From NCBI GenBank assembly GCA_004134985.1, contig REGQ01000006.1, positions 62,001 to 126,000 of the forward strand: a stretch of DNA of 64,000 bases, written 5' to 3'. This DNA comes from Paenibacillaceae bacterium. GTDB taxonomy: Bacteria > Bacillota > Bacilli > Paenibacillales > Paenibacillaceae. A program made the position numbers and the translations under genes. The notes below the pieces were generated by a model. The model worked only from the letters and a program-made list of their open reading frames with translations. It ran no database searches and was not told where the DNA came from. Positions 8,910-17,870 of the stretch are shown here, in pieces (position 1 is the stretch's first letter; each line of letters begins with the position of its first letter).

Positions 8910-9809
8910 TTGTTGTTGACTAGAAGTGACCGGGTGATGCAGACGGTCATATATATCCTGTTGATTGTGCTGGGTTTGGTGACGCTATATCCATTCTGGA
9001 ATACGCTTGTTATCTCCTTTAATGTCGGAGCGGATACGGCCATCGGCGGCGTCACCTTCTGGCCCAGGGAATTTACCCTTGAAAATTACAATGTCGTATT
9101 CCGGGATGCGCGTTTGCTGCAAGCCTTCTCCATTTCCGTATTACGGACATTGTCAGGCACGCTGCTGTCGATCGTCTTCACATCGATTTTTGCTTACGGC
9201 ATGTCGCGTAAGGGTGTTGTCGGCAAAAAGTATTATATGTTCTTCTGTCTGGTGACGATGTATTTCAGCGGAGGCCTCATTCCGTCGTTTCTGCTGCTTC
9301 GCTCGCTGGGCATGATGGACACTTTTCTGGTGCTGATTGTACCCGGAATTATCAGCGTCTGGAATATGATTATTTTCCGCACGTTTTTTATGGGACTGCC
9401 TGACGGGCTGGAGGAATCCGCCAAGATGGACGGGGCCGGTCACTGGAGAATCTATTCGCGCATTTATTTGCCGCTATCTGGTCCGGTCGTTGCTACTTTA
9501 TCGTTGTTTACAGCGGTCTGGTTATGGAATGATTGGTTTACAGCGACGATCTATATTAATGACGCCAAGCTTGTCCCGATCCAGACGCTGATGAACCAGA
9601 TTTTGAATTCCTCGATGGCCGAGCAGATGCTGCAAGCGACAGGCGGCAATGCCGCAGCGCAAAATGCGCTGAACCGGCAGCAGAGCATTACGTCCCGGTC
9701 ACTGTCGATGGCGACGATGATGGTCGCGACCTTGCCGATCGTCATGGTGTATCCATTCGTGCAGAAATATTTTGTGAAGGGCGTGCTGGTTGGCTCGCTC
9801 AAAGAGTAA
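8910..9809 (+). CDS. Sugar ABC transporter permease, LplC/YtcP-like
   Basis: About 299 residues. The frame opens at GTG 8901, but the ribosome site GGGAGGTG (8896-8903) overlaps that codon; TTG 8910 (or 8913) is at normal distance and is preferred. Six membrane segments are evident, starting QTVIYILLIVLGLVTLYPFW. The EAA loop is EESAKMDGAGHWRIYSRIYLP and the tail is KYFVKGVLVGSLKE as in YtcP-type permeases. It forms the heteromeric channel with the permease at 7911. It is separated from that gene by only about 40 bp, so the same transcript is expected. Confidence 0.92.
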   Translation: MLLTRSDRVMQTVIYILLIVLGLVTLYPFWNTLVISFNVGADTAIGGVTFWPREFTLENYNVVFRDARLLQAFSISVLRTLSGTLLSIVFTSIFAYGMSRKGVVGKKYYMFFCLVTMYFSGGLIPSFLLLRSLGMMDTFLVLIVPGIISVWNMIIFRTFFMGLPDGLEESAKMDGAGHWRIYSRIYLPLSGPVVATLSLFTAVWLWNDWFTATIYINDAKLVPIQTLMNQILNSSMAEQMLQATGGNAAAQNALNRQQSITSRSLSMATMMVATLPIVMVYPFVQKYFVKGVLVGSLKE

Positions 9810-9872
9810 CGCGATTTGCGGTCAGCGAGAGAGATGCGTTGGCTGAACAATTTAATCAAGGGGGATTACACC

Positions 9873-11510
9873 ATGAAAGCTGGAAATTGGACCAAAGCGG
9901 CACTTGTACTGATGGTAAGCCTCGGCATGCTGCTGAGCGCATGTGGCAAAAACGCAGAGCCTGCTCCGCCCGAAGATAAGCAGAACAATTCGAACAAGCC
10001 GGCCGTGGGGCAGGCGGATGATGCCACGCCTTATAACTTTACGTTCTACATGCATTATGACTGGGCTGTGACCGACGTATGGGGCCAGGACCCTGTTACA
10101 CAATGGATCATTGAAAATAAAAAGATCCATATCGAGCCTATCCAGTCCGGCGGAGCTGCGGAAGCAAAGCTGAACACGATGATCGCCTCCAAATCACTGC
10201 CAGATATGATTCAGATGGAGCGGGGGCCTGGGGTAGACAGACTGCAATCGGCGGGAACGCTCGTTGCGCTGGATGAGTATTTGGACAAATATCCGAATTT
10301 GAAGGAGCAGATCGGGGAAGAGACACTGAATATGCTTCGTTCATCCGACGGCAAGCTCTATCAAATTCCGAACTGGTTCACGTCGACGCCAAACGGGAAC
10401 TCCGGCTGGATGATCAACAAGAAGATCTATGAACAATTGGGCTCGCCCAAGCTGGAAACATTCGATGATCTGCATGCTTATCTGAGCCAGGTAAAGGCAG
10501 CTTATCCGGATGTGGTTCCGTTGGAAATTGATACGAGCGGCGTTGGTTTTGGCATTATTTATGCAGGATTCAAGGAAGAGAATGCACCGCATCTGATCAA
10601 CCATACCGCTTATGTGGACAATGGAGAGCTGAAGCCGATATTTAATGATCCGGTTTACCGGGAGGCGCTGCTCTACACCAGTGAGCTGTTCCGCGAACGG
10701 CTGATTTCACAGGACGCTTTGACACAGTCGCTTGATCAAATGAAGGAAAGGCTGCACTCCGGCCGTGTTGCCGTCTATGCAGGGGGCGATACCGCCAATG
10801 TCGGTCGTGATGCCGATGCAGCGCTGAAACAGGCTGATCCGGAATCGGGCTACATTGCCATCTGGCCGATTCACAAGGAAGGGCTGGACAAAAACCGCAT
10901 TACACCTAGCAGTTGGAACTCGCTCGGCTGGAATGTGAACATCATTACGAAAAATGCGAAAGATCCGGAAAAAATCATCGCCTATCTGGACTGGCTTGTC
11001 TCTCCCGAAGGGCAGCGTATTGTATGGTGGGGACCCGAGGGAATCATGTGGGAGCAGCTTGACGAGGATGGCTATCCGGTGCTGAACGAGAAGTGGGTGG
11101 CAGCAACGCCGGAGGACAAGAAGGGGATGAAGCTGGAGGCTTTCAACATTACAGGAAATACGACGTTTATCGATACAGCCAAGGTCAAGCTGGAAAAACT
11201 GCTGCCTGAAGGCTCCCGCAACTGGGCGACCGAAGCGCAGGGGAGCATATTCTGGAAATCATCGATGAATGTCACGGAATTTATTAATATTGATCCTTCA
11301 CCGGAAAGTGCGGAAGGCATCGCCGCCCAATCCTCGCGCGATCTTTACAACCAGACGTTCTCCAAAGCGCTGTTTGCCGCCAACGACGATGAGGTTAACG
11401 GACTGCTGGACAAAGGCCTGGCAGATTTGAAGAAGGTTAATCTTGATTCAGCTCTTCAATTCAAAACAACGGCTTGGTATAATAATAAAAAGATGATTGA
11501 GGGCAACTAA
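9873..11510 (+). CDS. Extracellular sugar-binding lipoprotein, LplA-like
   Basis: 545 residues from ATG 9873, chosen because AAGGGGG (9858-9864) sits at correct distance; an upstream in-frame extension lacks such a site. A lipoprotein signal peptide ends in LLSAC with the lipidated Cys24. The rest is a large periplasmic-binding-protein fold of the LplA/DUF3502-associated group, with the MIASKSLPDMIQ segment and WLVSPEGQRIVWWGPEG typical of the C-terminal lobe. It captures oligosaccharides outside the membrane for the 7911/8910 permeases. It is followed by a strong terminator, so the downstream regulator pair is at least partly insulated. Confidence 0.93.
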   Translation: MKAGNWTKAALVLMVSLGMLLSACGKNAEPAPPEDKQNNSNKPAVGQADDATPYNFTFYMHYDWAVTDVWGQDPVTQWIIENKKIHIEPIQSGGAAEAKLNTMIASKSLPDMIQMERGPGVDRLQSAGTLVALDEYLDKYPNLKEQIGEETLNMLRSSDGKLYQIPNWFTSTPNGNSGWMINKKIYEQLGSPKLETFDDLHAYLSQVKAAYPDVVPLEIDTSGVGFGIIYAGFKEENAPHLINHTAYVDNGELKPIFNDPVYREALLYTSELFRERLISQDALTQSLDQMKERLHSGRVAVYAGGDTANVGRDADAALKQADPESGYIAIWPIHKEGLDKNRITPSSWNSLGWNVNIITKNAKDPEKIIAYLDWLVSPEGQRIVWWGPEGIMWEQLDEDGYPVLNEKWVAATPEDKKGMKLEAFNITGNTTFIDTAKVKLEKLLPEGSRNWATEAQGSIFWKSSMNVTEFINIDPSPESAEGIAAQSSRDLYNQTFSKALFAANDDEVNGLLDKGLADLKKVNLDSALQFKTTAWYNNKKMIEGN

Positions 11511-11523
11511 AGCTTGAATACGA

Positions 11524-11566
11524 AGAGAGGGTATACATTGCATCGCACAATGGGATACCCTCTTTT
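11524..11566 (+). terminator. Rho-independent terminator after the binding-protein gene
   Basis: AGAGGGTAT (11526-11534) pairs with ATACCCTCT (11555-11563), extended by CATTG/CAATG in the inner stem (11536-11540 with 11548-11552) and followed by a short T run. It lies between the solute-binding gene and the response-regulator start. Confidence 0.85.
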
Positions 11567-11594
11567 GTGTATTTGCCGGAGAGGGATGGGATCG

Positions 11595-13169
11595 ATGTAC
11601 AACGTGCTGTTGGCAGACGACGAACGTCTGGACCTGGACGGCCTGAAACGGCTGATTCCCTGGCAGCAATTGAATTTGCAGGTAGCGTCGGCGGTTAACA
11701 GCGGATTCGCCGCATTGGAATATTTGCGGGAGCATGAAGTCGATATTCTGGTTACCGATGTGCGCATGCCTCGCATGTCCGGACTGGAATTGGCCCGCAC
11801 CGCTCTGCAGCTCTACCCGCATTTGAAGATCGTCTTTATTAGCGGATTCGAAGATTTTCATTATGCCAAGTCGGCGTTGGAGATGGGCGCATCCAATTAC
11901 ATCCTGAAGCCAATGGACAATCAGGAGTTTATTCGCACGATGCAGGCTGTAGCCGGTGAACTGGATGGTGTGAGGGCACGAAAAAGCAAAGATGCGACCT
12001 TTGCCCAATCGCTGCCGTATTTCCGCAATGAGCTCATGCGGGATTGGTTGGAGGGCAGGCTTGATCCGGTACAACTGGACGTGCAGATGAAAGAGTTGGA
12101 CATGGGTTGCTGCAGTGGGCCTTACGCGGTTGCCATCATTGAAATTGACGATATTTCATGGAAGCTCAATGCGTATCGCCAGGATGAGCGTATCGCAATG
12201 ATCAAGCGCCAACTGGACTACCTGTATGTCTATTGCCAGCCGCTTGCCATCGGTCTGCCATGCAGGCTGTCCAGCCACCGCATCGGCATTGTTGCAAGCG
12301 GCAGCGTCGACAGGTCGATATTTGTCGATATGCTGCGCCTTGTACAGGAGCAGTTTCTGCTGACGGTGACGGTCGGGCTAGGCGGTCCGGCCGCTGCAGC
12401 GGAAGGGGTTGCCGCCGCCTACGAGCAGGCGGAGCAGGCGTTGTCCGCCAAGATGCTATGTGGCAAAGGGCGCCTTCTAACGCCATCGGATATTCATGTC
12501 GAAACGGCTGCGGAAGCGAGAGATATGGATGCTATTCTGGCCAATCTATTCCAAGCGGCTGTCGATTATGAACTGATCAAGGTGGATGATTGCCTGACAG
12601 AGCTGTTTCGATTCGGCGCTCGTCTAGGGAGCAAGATGACCGTATACAATTTCTCGATCCATATTATGACGAAGCTGAACACGCATCTCGGCGAGCTGAA
12701 TGAGGATCTGTACAGCATGTTGGGATTGGAATATACCAATTTGGAAGTGCTGTACCAATTTGAAACGATCGGAGACATCCACGCCTGGTTCCGGCGCAAG
12801 CTGTTCGAAGTGTCCGAGATGATCTACATGAAGAAGCAAAGGAAAAGCCGCAGGCTGATAACCGAGGTCGTCCAATACATCGACCAGCGTCTTGGCCAGG
12901 ATTTGACGCTAAGGGATGTAGCAGATCATTTCTTCTTCTCTCCCAACCATCTTGGCTTTCTGTTCCGCGAGGAAATGGGCGAGTCATTCAGCGACTTTGC
13001 CATTCGTCGAAGACTGGAGACAGCCAAAACGTATTTGGAAGATCCCAAGCTCAAAATCTATGAAGTCGCCAAGCTGGCCGGTTACCAGAATATCGCCTAT
13101 TTCAGCAGGCAATTCAAAAGCCTGTATGGCATGACGCCCGGTGAATATCGCAACGCGAAATCCTGCTGA
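11595..13169 (+). CDS. AraC-type response regulator, YesN-like
   Basis: 524 residues from ATG 11595 (GGAGAGGG upstream; ATG 11586 is also possible). The receiver domain occupies about residues 1-125, with acidic pair DDE near the start, phosphoacceptor Asp55 in ILVTDVRMPRMSG and the conserved Lys in NYILKPMDN. A long central region of unassigned fold follows. Two AraC helix-turn-helix motifs end the protein (about 420-520, with VADHFFFSPNHLGFLFREEMG and VAKLAGYQNIAYFSRQFK). It should activate the GH26-transporter genes when phosphorylated by the kinase encoded just downstream. The regulator precedes the kinase here; in the pairs at 34477 and 54697 the kinase comes first. Confidence 0.93.
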   Translation: MYNVLLADDERLDLDGLKRLIPWQQLNLQVASAVNSGFAALEYLREHEVDILVTDVRMPRMSGLELARTALQLYPHLKIVFISGFEDFHYAKSALEMGASNYILKPMDNQEFIRTMQAVAGELDGVRARKSKDATFAQSLPYFRNELMRDWLEGRLDPVQLDVQMKELDMGCCSGPYAVAIIEIDDISWKLNAYRQDERIAMIKRQLDYLYVYCQPLAIGLPCRLSSHRIGIVASGSVDRSIFVDMLRLVQEQFLLTVTVGLGGPAAAAEGVAAAYEQAEQALSAKMLCGKGRLLTPSDIHVETAAEARDMDAILANLFQAAVDYELIKVDDCLTELFRFGARLGSKMTVYNFSIHIMTKLNTHLGELNEDLYSMLGLEYTNLEVLYQFETIGDIHAWFRRKLFEVSEMIYMKKQRKSRRLITEVVQYIDQRLGQDLTLRDVADHFFFSPNHLGFLFREEMGESFSDFAIRRRLETAKTYLEDPKLKIYEVAKLAGYQNIAYFSRQFKSLYGMTPGEYRNAKSC

Positions 13170-13186
13170 TCAGCAGAAGGAGCGCC

Positions 13187-14929
13187 GTGACAATTATGAA
13201 ACTCGTCCATTCATTTAAGTTCAGACTGATGGCATCCTACATTTTGCTTATTATGACCCCGGTCATCGTGCTCGGCGCTTTTGCATTCAATTCATCGGTC
13301 AGATCGGCCAAAGACAATGCGCGGCATAATGTACAGGGAACGATCAGACAGATGAAAGACAATATTGTGTATAAGCTGGACGATATCGAACGTGTTTCGA
13401 ATCATCTGTTTACCGATCAGGAACTGCAAAGATGGCTGATCAGCCGGGAGCAAGGATGGGACATGTATGATAATTTTACCTTCCGGCTGAAGCCTTCCCT
13501 GTACAAGCTGCTGCAATATACGCCGCTGCACGTCCAACTGCGGCTTTATGTGAATAATGACAACCTGCCGGAAGTTTATGCTACCGTGCCACCCGGCACG
13601 GATCCGCTTGCACTGCAAAAACGTTATGAGCTGTATCATTTATCGCGACTCGTGTCGGAGCCGGATATCCCCGATTGGAGCGGTCAAAATTTGACGGACA
13701 GCGGCTCGGAGGTCGTATGGAAGCAGATTGGCGCAGATCGGCAATTCGGCAATTTATCGATGATTCGCCCTTTGTACTATTTCCCTGAATTTGAATTTAT
13801 CGGCGTATTGGCGATGACAGTGAAGGCGAGTGATATTTTCCAGTCATTGGATTACGTCAACATTGGAGCGCAGGCCGCTGTGGTGGTTTTGGATGACGAG
13901 GGAGAGACACTGTATTGGTCGGGCGGCGAGCAAGCCAACATGAACGACATGCGGGAGCTGTCAGACCCGTCAGACTATCTCGTGCTTGAGGAGCCGCTCG
14001 AAGGAATGGGCTGGCGGCTGATTGCTTACATACCAAAGGAAATTTTGGAGAAGGAAGCGCAGGCGGTCCGCAGCGCAGCGATCATCATTTGCTTAATCAG
14101 CTTTGCCGTTTTGCTTGTGGTCAGTTTAATTATTTCGCGCTATTTCTCGAACCGGGTGAATAAAGTGGTCTCTTCGATGAGAGCTTTTCGGGAAGGCGAG
14201 TTTCAAAAGCGAATTAAATTTAAAGGAAACGACGAGTTCCGGCAGATGGGCGAAGCATTCAATGACATGGCGCAGCATATTGACGAGTTGATCCGCAAAG
14301 TTTATTTAACGAATTTGGAAAAGCGGGATGCGGAACTGACTTCCCTGCAGGCACAAATTAACCCGCATTTTCTATATAACACGCTGTCGTCCATTAATCG
14401 GTTGGCCAACTTCGGGGAACTCGACAAGCTGAACCAGATGGTGATGGGTCTGGCCAAGTTTTATCGCTTGTCGCTGAACGAAGGGAAAACGATGATATCG
14501 ATCGACAGGGAGCTTCAACAGGCCCAAAGCTATACCGATATTCAAACGATCAAATATGCGGATGCCGCTGATATTATGTATGAGATCGATCCCGAGGCGC
14601 TGCGCTATTGCACCGTCAAGCTGATTTTGCAGCCGTTTCTGGAAAATATTTTCGAACATGCCTGGAACGGTGACCAGATCACCATTCACATCTCCGTGCA
14701 GAAACAGGAGAATACTATTGTTTTTTGTATTTCTGATGGCGGACTCGGCATGAACGAGGATACGATCGAACAGATTTTCAACAGAAACGGGCTGAAGCTG
14801 GGATATGGCATTCGCAATGTGGACGACCGCATCAAGCTGCAATTTGGTGAACCGTACGGTGTTTCCATTGCAAGTGTTTTAAATGAGGGGACGACAGTTA
14901 CGATAACGATCCCTTTGGTGGAACCGTAA
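13187..14929 (+). CDS. Sensor histidine kinase, YesM-like
   Basis: About 580 residues from GTG 13187, four bases after GAAGGAG; ATG 13196 is an alternative. It has a membrane helix at about 9-31, an extracellular sensor region of about 260 residues (double-Cache-like by length), a second helix near 297-320 (AAIIICLISFAVLLVVSLII), a HAMP segment, then the His_kinase/HATPase module. The phosphoacceptor is His394 in AQINPHFLYNTL. The ATP lid motifs GGLGMNED and GYGIRNVDDRIKLQFG are present. It should sense sugars or an occupied binding protein at the surface and phosphorylate the regulator at 11595. Confidence 0.92.
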   Translation: MTIMKLVHSFKFRLMASYILLIMTPVIVLGAFAFNSSVRSAKDNARHNVQGTIRQMKDNIVYKLDDIERVSNHLFTDQELQRWLISREQGWDMYDNFTFRLKPSLYKLLQYTPLHVQLRLYVNNDNLPEVYATVPPGTDPLALQKRYELYHLSRLVSEPDIPDWSGQNLTDSGSEVVWKQIGADRQFGNLSMIRPLYYFPEFEFIGVLAMTVKASDIFQSLDYVNIGAQAAVVVLDDEGETLYWSGGEQANMNDMRELSDPSDYLVLEEPLEGMGWRLIAYIPKEILEKEAQAVRSAAIIICLISFAVLLVVSLIISRYFSNRVNKVVSSMRAFREGEFQKRIKFKGNDEFRQMGEAFNDMAQHIDELIRKVYLTNLEKRDAELTSLQAQINPHFLYNTLSSINRLANFGELDKLNQMVMGLAKFYRLSLNEGKTMISIDRELQQAQSYTDIQTIKYADAADIMYEIDPEALRYCTVKLILQPFLENIFEHAWNGDQITIHISVQKQENTIVFCISDGGLGMNEDTIEQIFNRNGLKLGYGIRNVDDRIKLQFGEPYGVSIASVLNEGTTVTITIPLVEP

Positions 14930-14931
14930 AC

Positions 14932-14973
14932 TTCTTCATAAAAAATTCAGAAATCCCCTCAGAGTTTCTTCAT
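14932..14973 (+). promoter_or_regulatory. Direct repeat TTCTTCAT upstream of the methyltransferase operon
   Basis: Two copies of TTCTTCAT start at 14932 and 14966, 34 bp apart, about 70-110 bp before the ATG at 15041. Direct repeats of this size are common OmpR-family binding sites, and an OmpR-type regulator is encoded downstream. The link is inferred. Confidence 0.3.
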
Positions 14974-15040
14974 GTTTAACAGTTACGCTGTTTATAGGCA
15001 AGCAGCAGCTGTCTAAACTGGAAATCAGGGGGGATTTGCT

Positions 15041-15637
15041 ATGACGTTGACAGTGAGAGAACGTTGGAAAGAAAACATCACCTTTTTAACTAAATTTATG
15101 CATCGGCCGAAAGAAATCGGGAGTGTGACGCCAAGTTCGCGGTTTCTCGCTCAAGCGATGGTGAATGCTGTTCCCTGGCGGGACATGCAATCCATAGCGG
15201 AGCTTGGAGCGGGCACCGGGGCGGTGACCAGAGCAATTCACGCGTCGAAAGCAGCCAAGCGGTCAGCGGCACAAGTGCTGTTATTTGAAATTGACAGCCA
15301 GCTGCGGGGTGAGCTGCGGAGGCAATACCCGTCGTTCCAATGCTTTCCGGACGTCGCTCGTCTGGAAGAGGCCTTGGCGGAAGCGGGGATCGCAGAGCTG
15401 GATTGTATAGTAAGCGGTCTTCCTTTTTTTAATTTCGCTCCCAATTTACGCGACCGTCTGTTGCAGCAGATTGCCGTTTCTTTAAAGCCTGGAGGCTGGT
15501 TTATTGCTTTTCAATACTCGACTCAGATGAGGAAGCATTTAGCCCAGCATTTTCATATCAGGAAAATACAATTTGTCCTGTTGAACATCCCTCCTGCCTT
15601 TGTCTATGTCTGTCAAAAGAAAGCCGATCACGAATGA
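15041..15637 (+). CDS. Class I SAM-dependent methyltransferase, phospholipid N-methyltransferase-like
   Basis: 198 residues from ATG 15041 behind CAGGGGGGA. The opening FLTKFMHRPKEIGSVTPSSR is typical of the PmtA/rRNA-dimethylase-like lipid methyltransferases. It is followed by the SAM-binding loop IAELGAGTGAVTRAI, an acidic residue (LLFEID) at the end of strand 2 and SGLPFF at the motif IV position. It probably methylates a membrane lipid or a related small substrate; the exact substrate is unknown. Its stop codon overlaps the start of the tiny membrane protein (ATGA), and a two-component system follows. The block therefore looks like one envelope-stress-type operon. Confidence 0.82.
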   Translation: MTLTVRERWKENITFLTKFMHRPKEIGSVTPSSRFLAQAMVNAVPWRDMQSIAELGAGTGAVTRAIHASKAAKRSAAQVLLFEIDSQLRGELRRQYPSFQCFPDVARLEEALAEAGIAELDCIVSGLPFFNFAPNLRDRLLQQIAVSLKPGGWFIAFQYSTQMRKHLAQHFHIRKIQFVLLNIPPAFVYVCQKKADHE

Positions 15638-15738
15638 CAGATTTTCGATTCGATCATGATGATGATATGATAAGAGCAGCAGCCTGGCTTGTATTTGTGC
15701 TTATTCTAATCGCCATCATTTGGCGCTGCAAAGATTAG
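15634..15738 (+). CDS. Small single-pass membrane protein (34 residues)
   Basis: The frame starts at ATG 15634, overlapping the methyltransferase stop as ATGA, and ends with TAG at 15736-15738, 16 bases before the response-regulator start. The translation begins MTDFRFDHDDDMIRAA and then has a hydrophobic helix (AWLVFVLILIAIIW) and the tail RCKD. An acidic N-terminus plus one helix and a basic/Cys tail suggests a small membrane protein made by translational coupling. I know no family for it. Possible roles are partner of the methyltransferase or of the sensor kinase, which itself lacks a large extracellular domain. Confidence 0.55.
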   Translation: MTDFRFDHDDDMIRAAAWLVFVLILIAIIWRCKD

Positions 15739-15754
15739 ACTCGGGGGATGAGCT

Positions 15755-16447
15755 ATGAATAAAAAGATATTAGTCGTTGATGATGATGCTGAAATCCGCC
15801 ATGTACTGCACGTTTATTTGCGAAACGAAGGGTATGCGGTGCTTGAGGCTGCAGATGGGCTGCAGGCGCTTGAAGTGATGAATCGCGAGCAGGTCCAACT
15901 GATCATATTGGATGTCATGCTGCCGAATTTGGATGGCATTCAGGCATGCATGAAAATTCGGGAGGCGTCCAACATTCCCATCATCATGCTGTCAGCCAAA
16001 GGGGAAGATATGCAAAAAATATTGGGACTCTCTTCCGGAGCAGATGACTATGTGACCAAACCATTCAATCCTATGGAACTGATTGCAAGAATAAAGGCGC
16101 AGCTCAGGCGGCAGGATGCAAGTGCTCAGCAGGAAGGGCATGCCAGCAAAATTGTGTTGGATGATCTGATTGTCGATCGGGGCCGCCACATGGTTGCCGT
16201 CAGCGGCAGAGAGATCGCGTTAACGCCAACTGAATTTTCTATCTTGCTGTTGTTGGCATCCCATCAAGGACATGTTTTCAGTACGGATAAGATCTACCAG
16301 GCCGTCTGGAAAGATCCTTCGCTCTATTACTCCGAAAATACGGTAATGGCCCATATTCGCAATATTCGAGAGAAAATCGAAGCCGACCCCAAAAGACCGC
16401 AATACATCAAAACGGTTTGGGGAGTGGGGTATAAAATTGAAAAATAA
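15755..16447 (+). CDS. OmpR/PhoB-family response regulator
   Basis: 230 residues from ATG 15755 after GGGGGATGAGCT. The receiver domain (about 1-120) has the acidic cluster VDDDAE, phosphoacceptor Asp53 in LIILDVMLPNLDG and Lys in DDYVTKPFNP. The C-terminal winged helix (about 135-230) contains ALTPTEFSILLLLASHQG and VWGVGYKIEK, the hallmarks of the OmpR/VanR type. It overlaps the kinase gene by 11 bp. It probably regulates its own operon, possibly through the TTCTTCAT repeats at 14932. Confidence 0.94.
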   Translation: MNKKILVVDDDAEIRHVLHVYLRNEGYAVLEAADGLQALEVMNREQVQLIILDVMLPNLDGIQACMKIREASNIPIIMLSAKGEDMQKILGLSSGADDYVTKPFNPMELIARIKAQLRRQDASAQQEGHASKIVLDDLIVDRGRHMVAVSGREIALTPTEFSILLLLASHQGHVFSTDKIYQAVWKDPSLYYSENTVMAHIRNIREKIEADPKRPQYIKTVWGVGYKIEK

Positions 16448-17516
16448 TATATTCCAACGCCTTGACGCCAAAAAAAGTATTCGCGTGCAAATTTTATGGG
16501 CTGTTTTCCTCAGCCTTGTGCTGGCCGCTTGCTTCACATGGCTGGTTAGCAGCTTCCTTGGCTGGTTTCGTTTTTTTAAACCGATGTTTTACATCCCGCC
16601 CATATTGTTTATCACCTCGTTTTTCACCTCGTTTCTGTTCTTTACCCGAAACATTATGCGTTATATGCGTACGCTGGCAGAAGGACTGCTGCGGATTGCG
16701 GACGGCAACTTTCATCATCGGGTGCCGCTCTCTAGATCGGATGAATTGGGTACTATCGGAAAATCCATTAATCACATGGCCTTGCAAACCCAGCAGCATA
16801 TCGAGCGGGAGCGGCAGGCTGAACAGTCGAAGCTTGAATTGATTACAGGACTGTCCCACGACATCCGGACACCGCTCACGAGTGTTGTAGGCTATTTGAA
16901 TTTAATTAAAAGCGAAGCGTATCAAAGTGCGGATGAGCAGCGGCAGTTTATTCACAGCGCGTATCAGAAAACAATGCAGCTAAACGGCTTGATTGATGAT
17001 TTGTTCGAATATACGCGCCTGATTGATCAGGATGTCCGCATGACGATGAAAGAAGTTGAATTAAGGCATCTGCTGGGGCAAATTGTCTATGAATTCGAGC
17101 CGCTCGCAGTAGAACAGGGGCTGCGTGTTTCAAAGCAGTGGCCGGCGGAGCGCATCACTGTGCTTACTGATTCCGAGAAGCTAATGCGAGCCATTGACAA
17201 CCTGCTCATGAATGCGTTGAAGTATTCCCTTCGGCCTGGCGAGATCAAAGTACGGCTTTATGCTGAGGGAGAACATGTTTGTCTGGAGATTGAAAATAGA
17301 GGGGGGCCGATTACAGCCGAGGCGGAAAAACGGTTGTTCGAGCGGTTTTATAAAGCCGATCAATCAAGGGAGCGCAACCAAGCGGATTCCGGCTCAGGGC
17401 TTGGTCTGTCGATTGCCAAAACCATTGTCGAGTTGCATGGAGGGCAGCTTTACCTTAAGCATAATGAGGGACAATTCGTTTTTGTTATTATTCTCCAACT
17501 GGTAAACGCCAAATAG
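16437..17516 (+). CDS. Sensor histidine kinase, VanS/PhoR-like
   Basis: 359 residues from TTG 16437, placed seven bases after GGAGTGGGG inside the regulator gene. Two membrane helices lie close together (about 20-45 and 52-72) with only a few residues outside, so the signal is probably detected in the membrane rather than by an external domain. HAMP follows, then HisKA with His141 in GLSHDIRTPLTSVVGY. The ATPase domain has NALKYS (N box) and DSGSGLGLSIAK (G box). It is the partner of the regulator at 15755. The intramembrane layout suits a role in envelope or peptide-antibiotic stress. Confidence 0.92.
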   Translation: MKNNIFQRLDAKKSIRVQILWAVFLSLVLAACFTWLVSSFLGWFRFFKPMFYIPPILFITSFFTSFLFFTRNIMRYMRTLAEGLLRIADGNFHHRVPLSRSDELGTIGKSINHMALQTQQHIERERQAEQSKLELITGLSHDIRTPLTSVVGYLNLIKSEAYQSADEQRQFIHSAYQKTMQLNGLIDDLFEYTRLIDQDVRMTMKEVELRHLLGQIVYEFEPLAVEQGLRVSKQWPAERITVLTDSEKLMRAIDNLLMNALKYSLRPGEIKVRLYAEGEHVCLEIENRGGPITAEAEKRLFERFYKADQSRERNQADSGSGLGLSIAKTIVELHGGQLYLKHNEGQFVFVIILQLVNAK

Positions 17517-17870
17517 TGGACCGATCGCCGTCATGAAGTGAAAGCACGCGCGCGAGTGGGGTTCTAACGCTGATGAGCGGCGCTATTTAGGGAAATCGAG
17601 CCTAATAATAATTGTAAGGAAACTGAGCCACCTTATTTATCAAAAATCGCATGGTTTTAGCTGTCGACGGGGTGAATAAGCGCTGTGGCCAGCGTTAGAT
17701 TTGCAAAAGGGGCATTTGAGGCCATTTAAGCGCTGTGACAAGCGTTAGCGTAAGACACCCGCTCGCTCGCATTCGTCAACCACCAATTTTGGCTTTGAGC
17801 CGCCATAAACATTCCATTTTGGGGTCGGCAATAAAAAAGCCACCGCGAGGACGATTAATCCCCGGGCAGC
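17517..17870. repeat. Convergent intergenic region with three copies of a TAAGCGCTG...AGCGTTAG repeat
   Basis: No gene is supported here. Two direct copies of TAAGCGCTGTGNCNAGCGTTAG lie at 17677-17698 and 17727-17748, 50 bp apart. A diverged inverted copy (CTAACGCTG...GCGCTATTTA) is at 17564-17589. Each copy is itself a partial palindrome. These look like short extragenic palindromic repeats between convergent genes. Confidence 0.6.

Noticed and set aside
17561-17749. CTAACGC...GCGTTAG repeats as an integron attC site
   Set aside because: The core motifs fit only partly, the copies are direct as well as inverted, there is no integrase, and such repeats are common extragenic elements.
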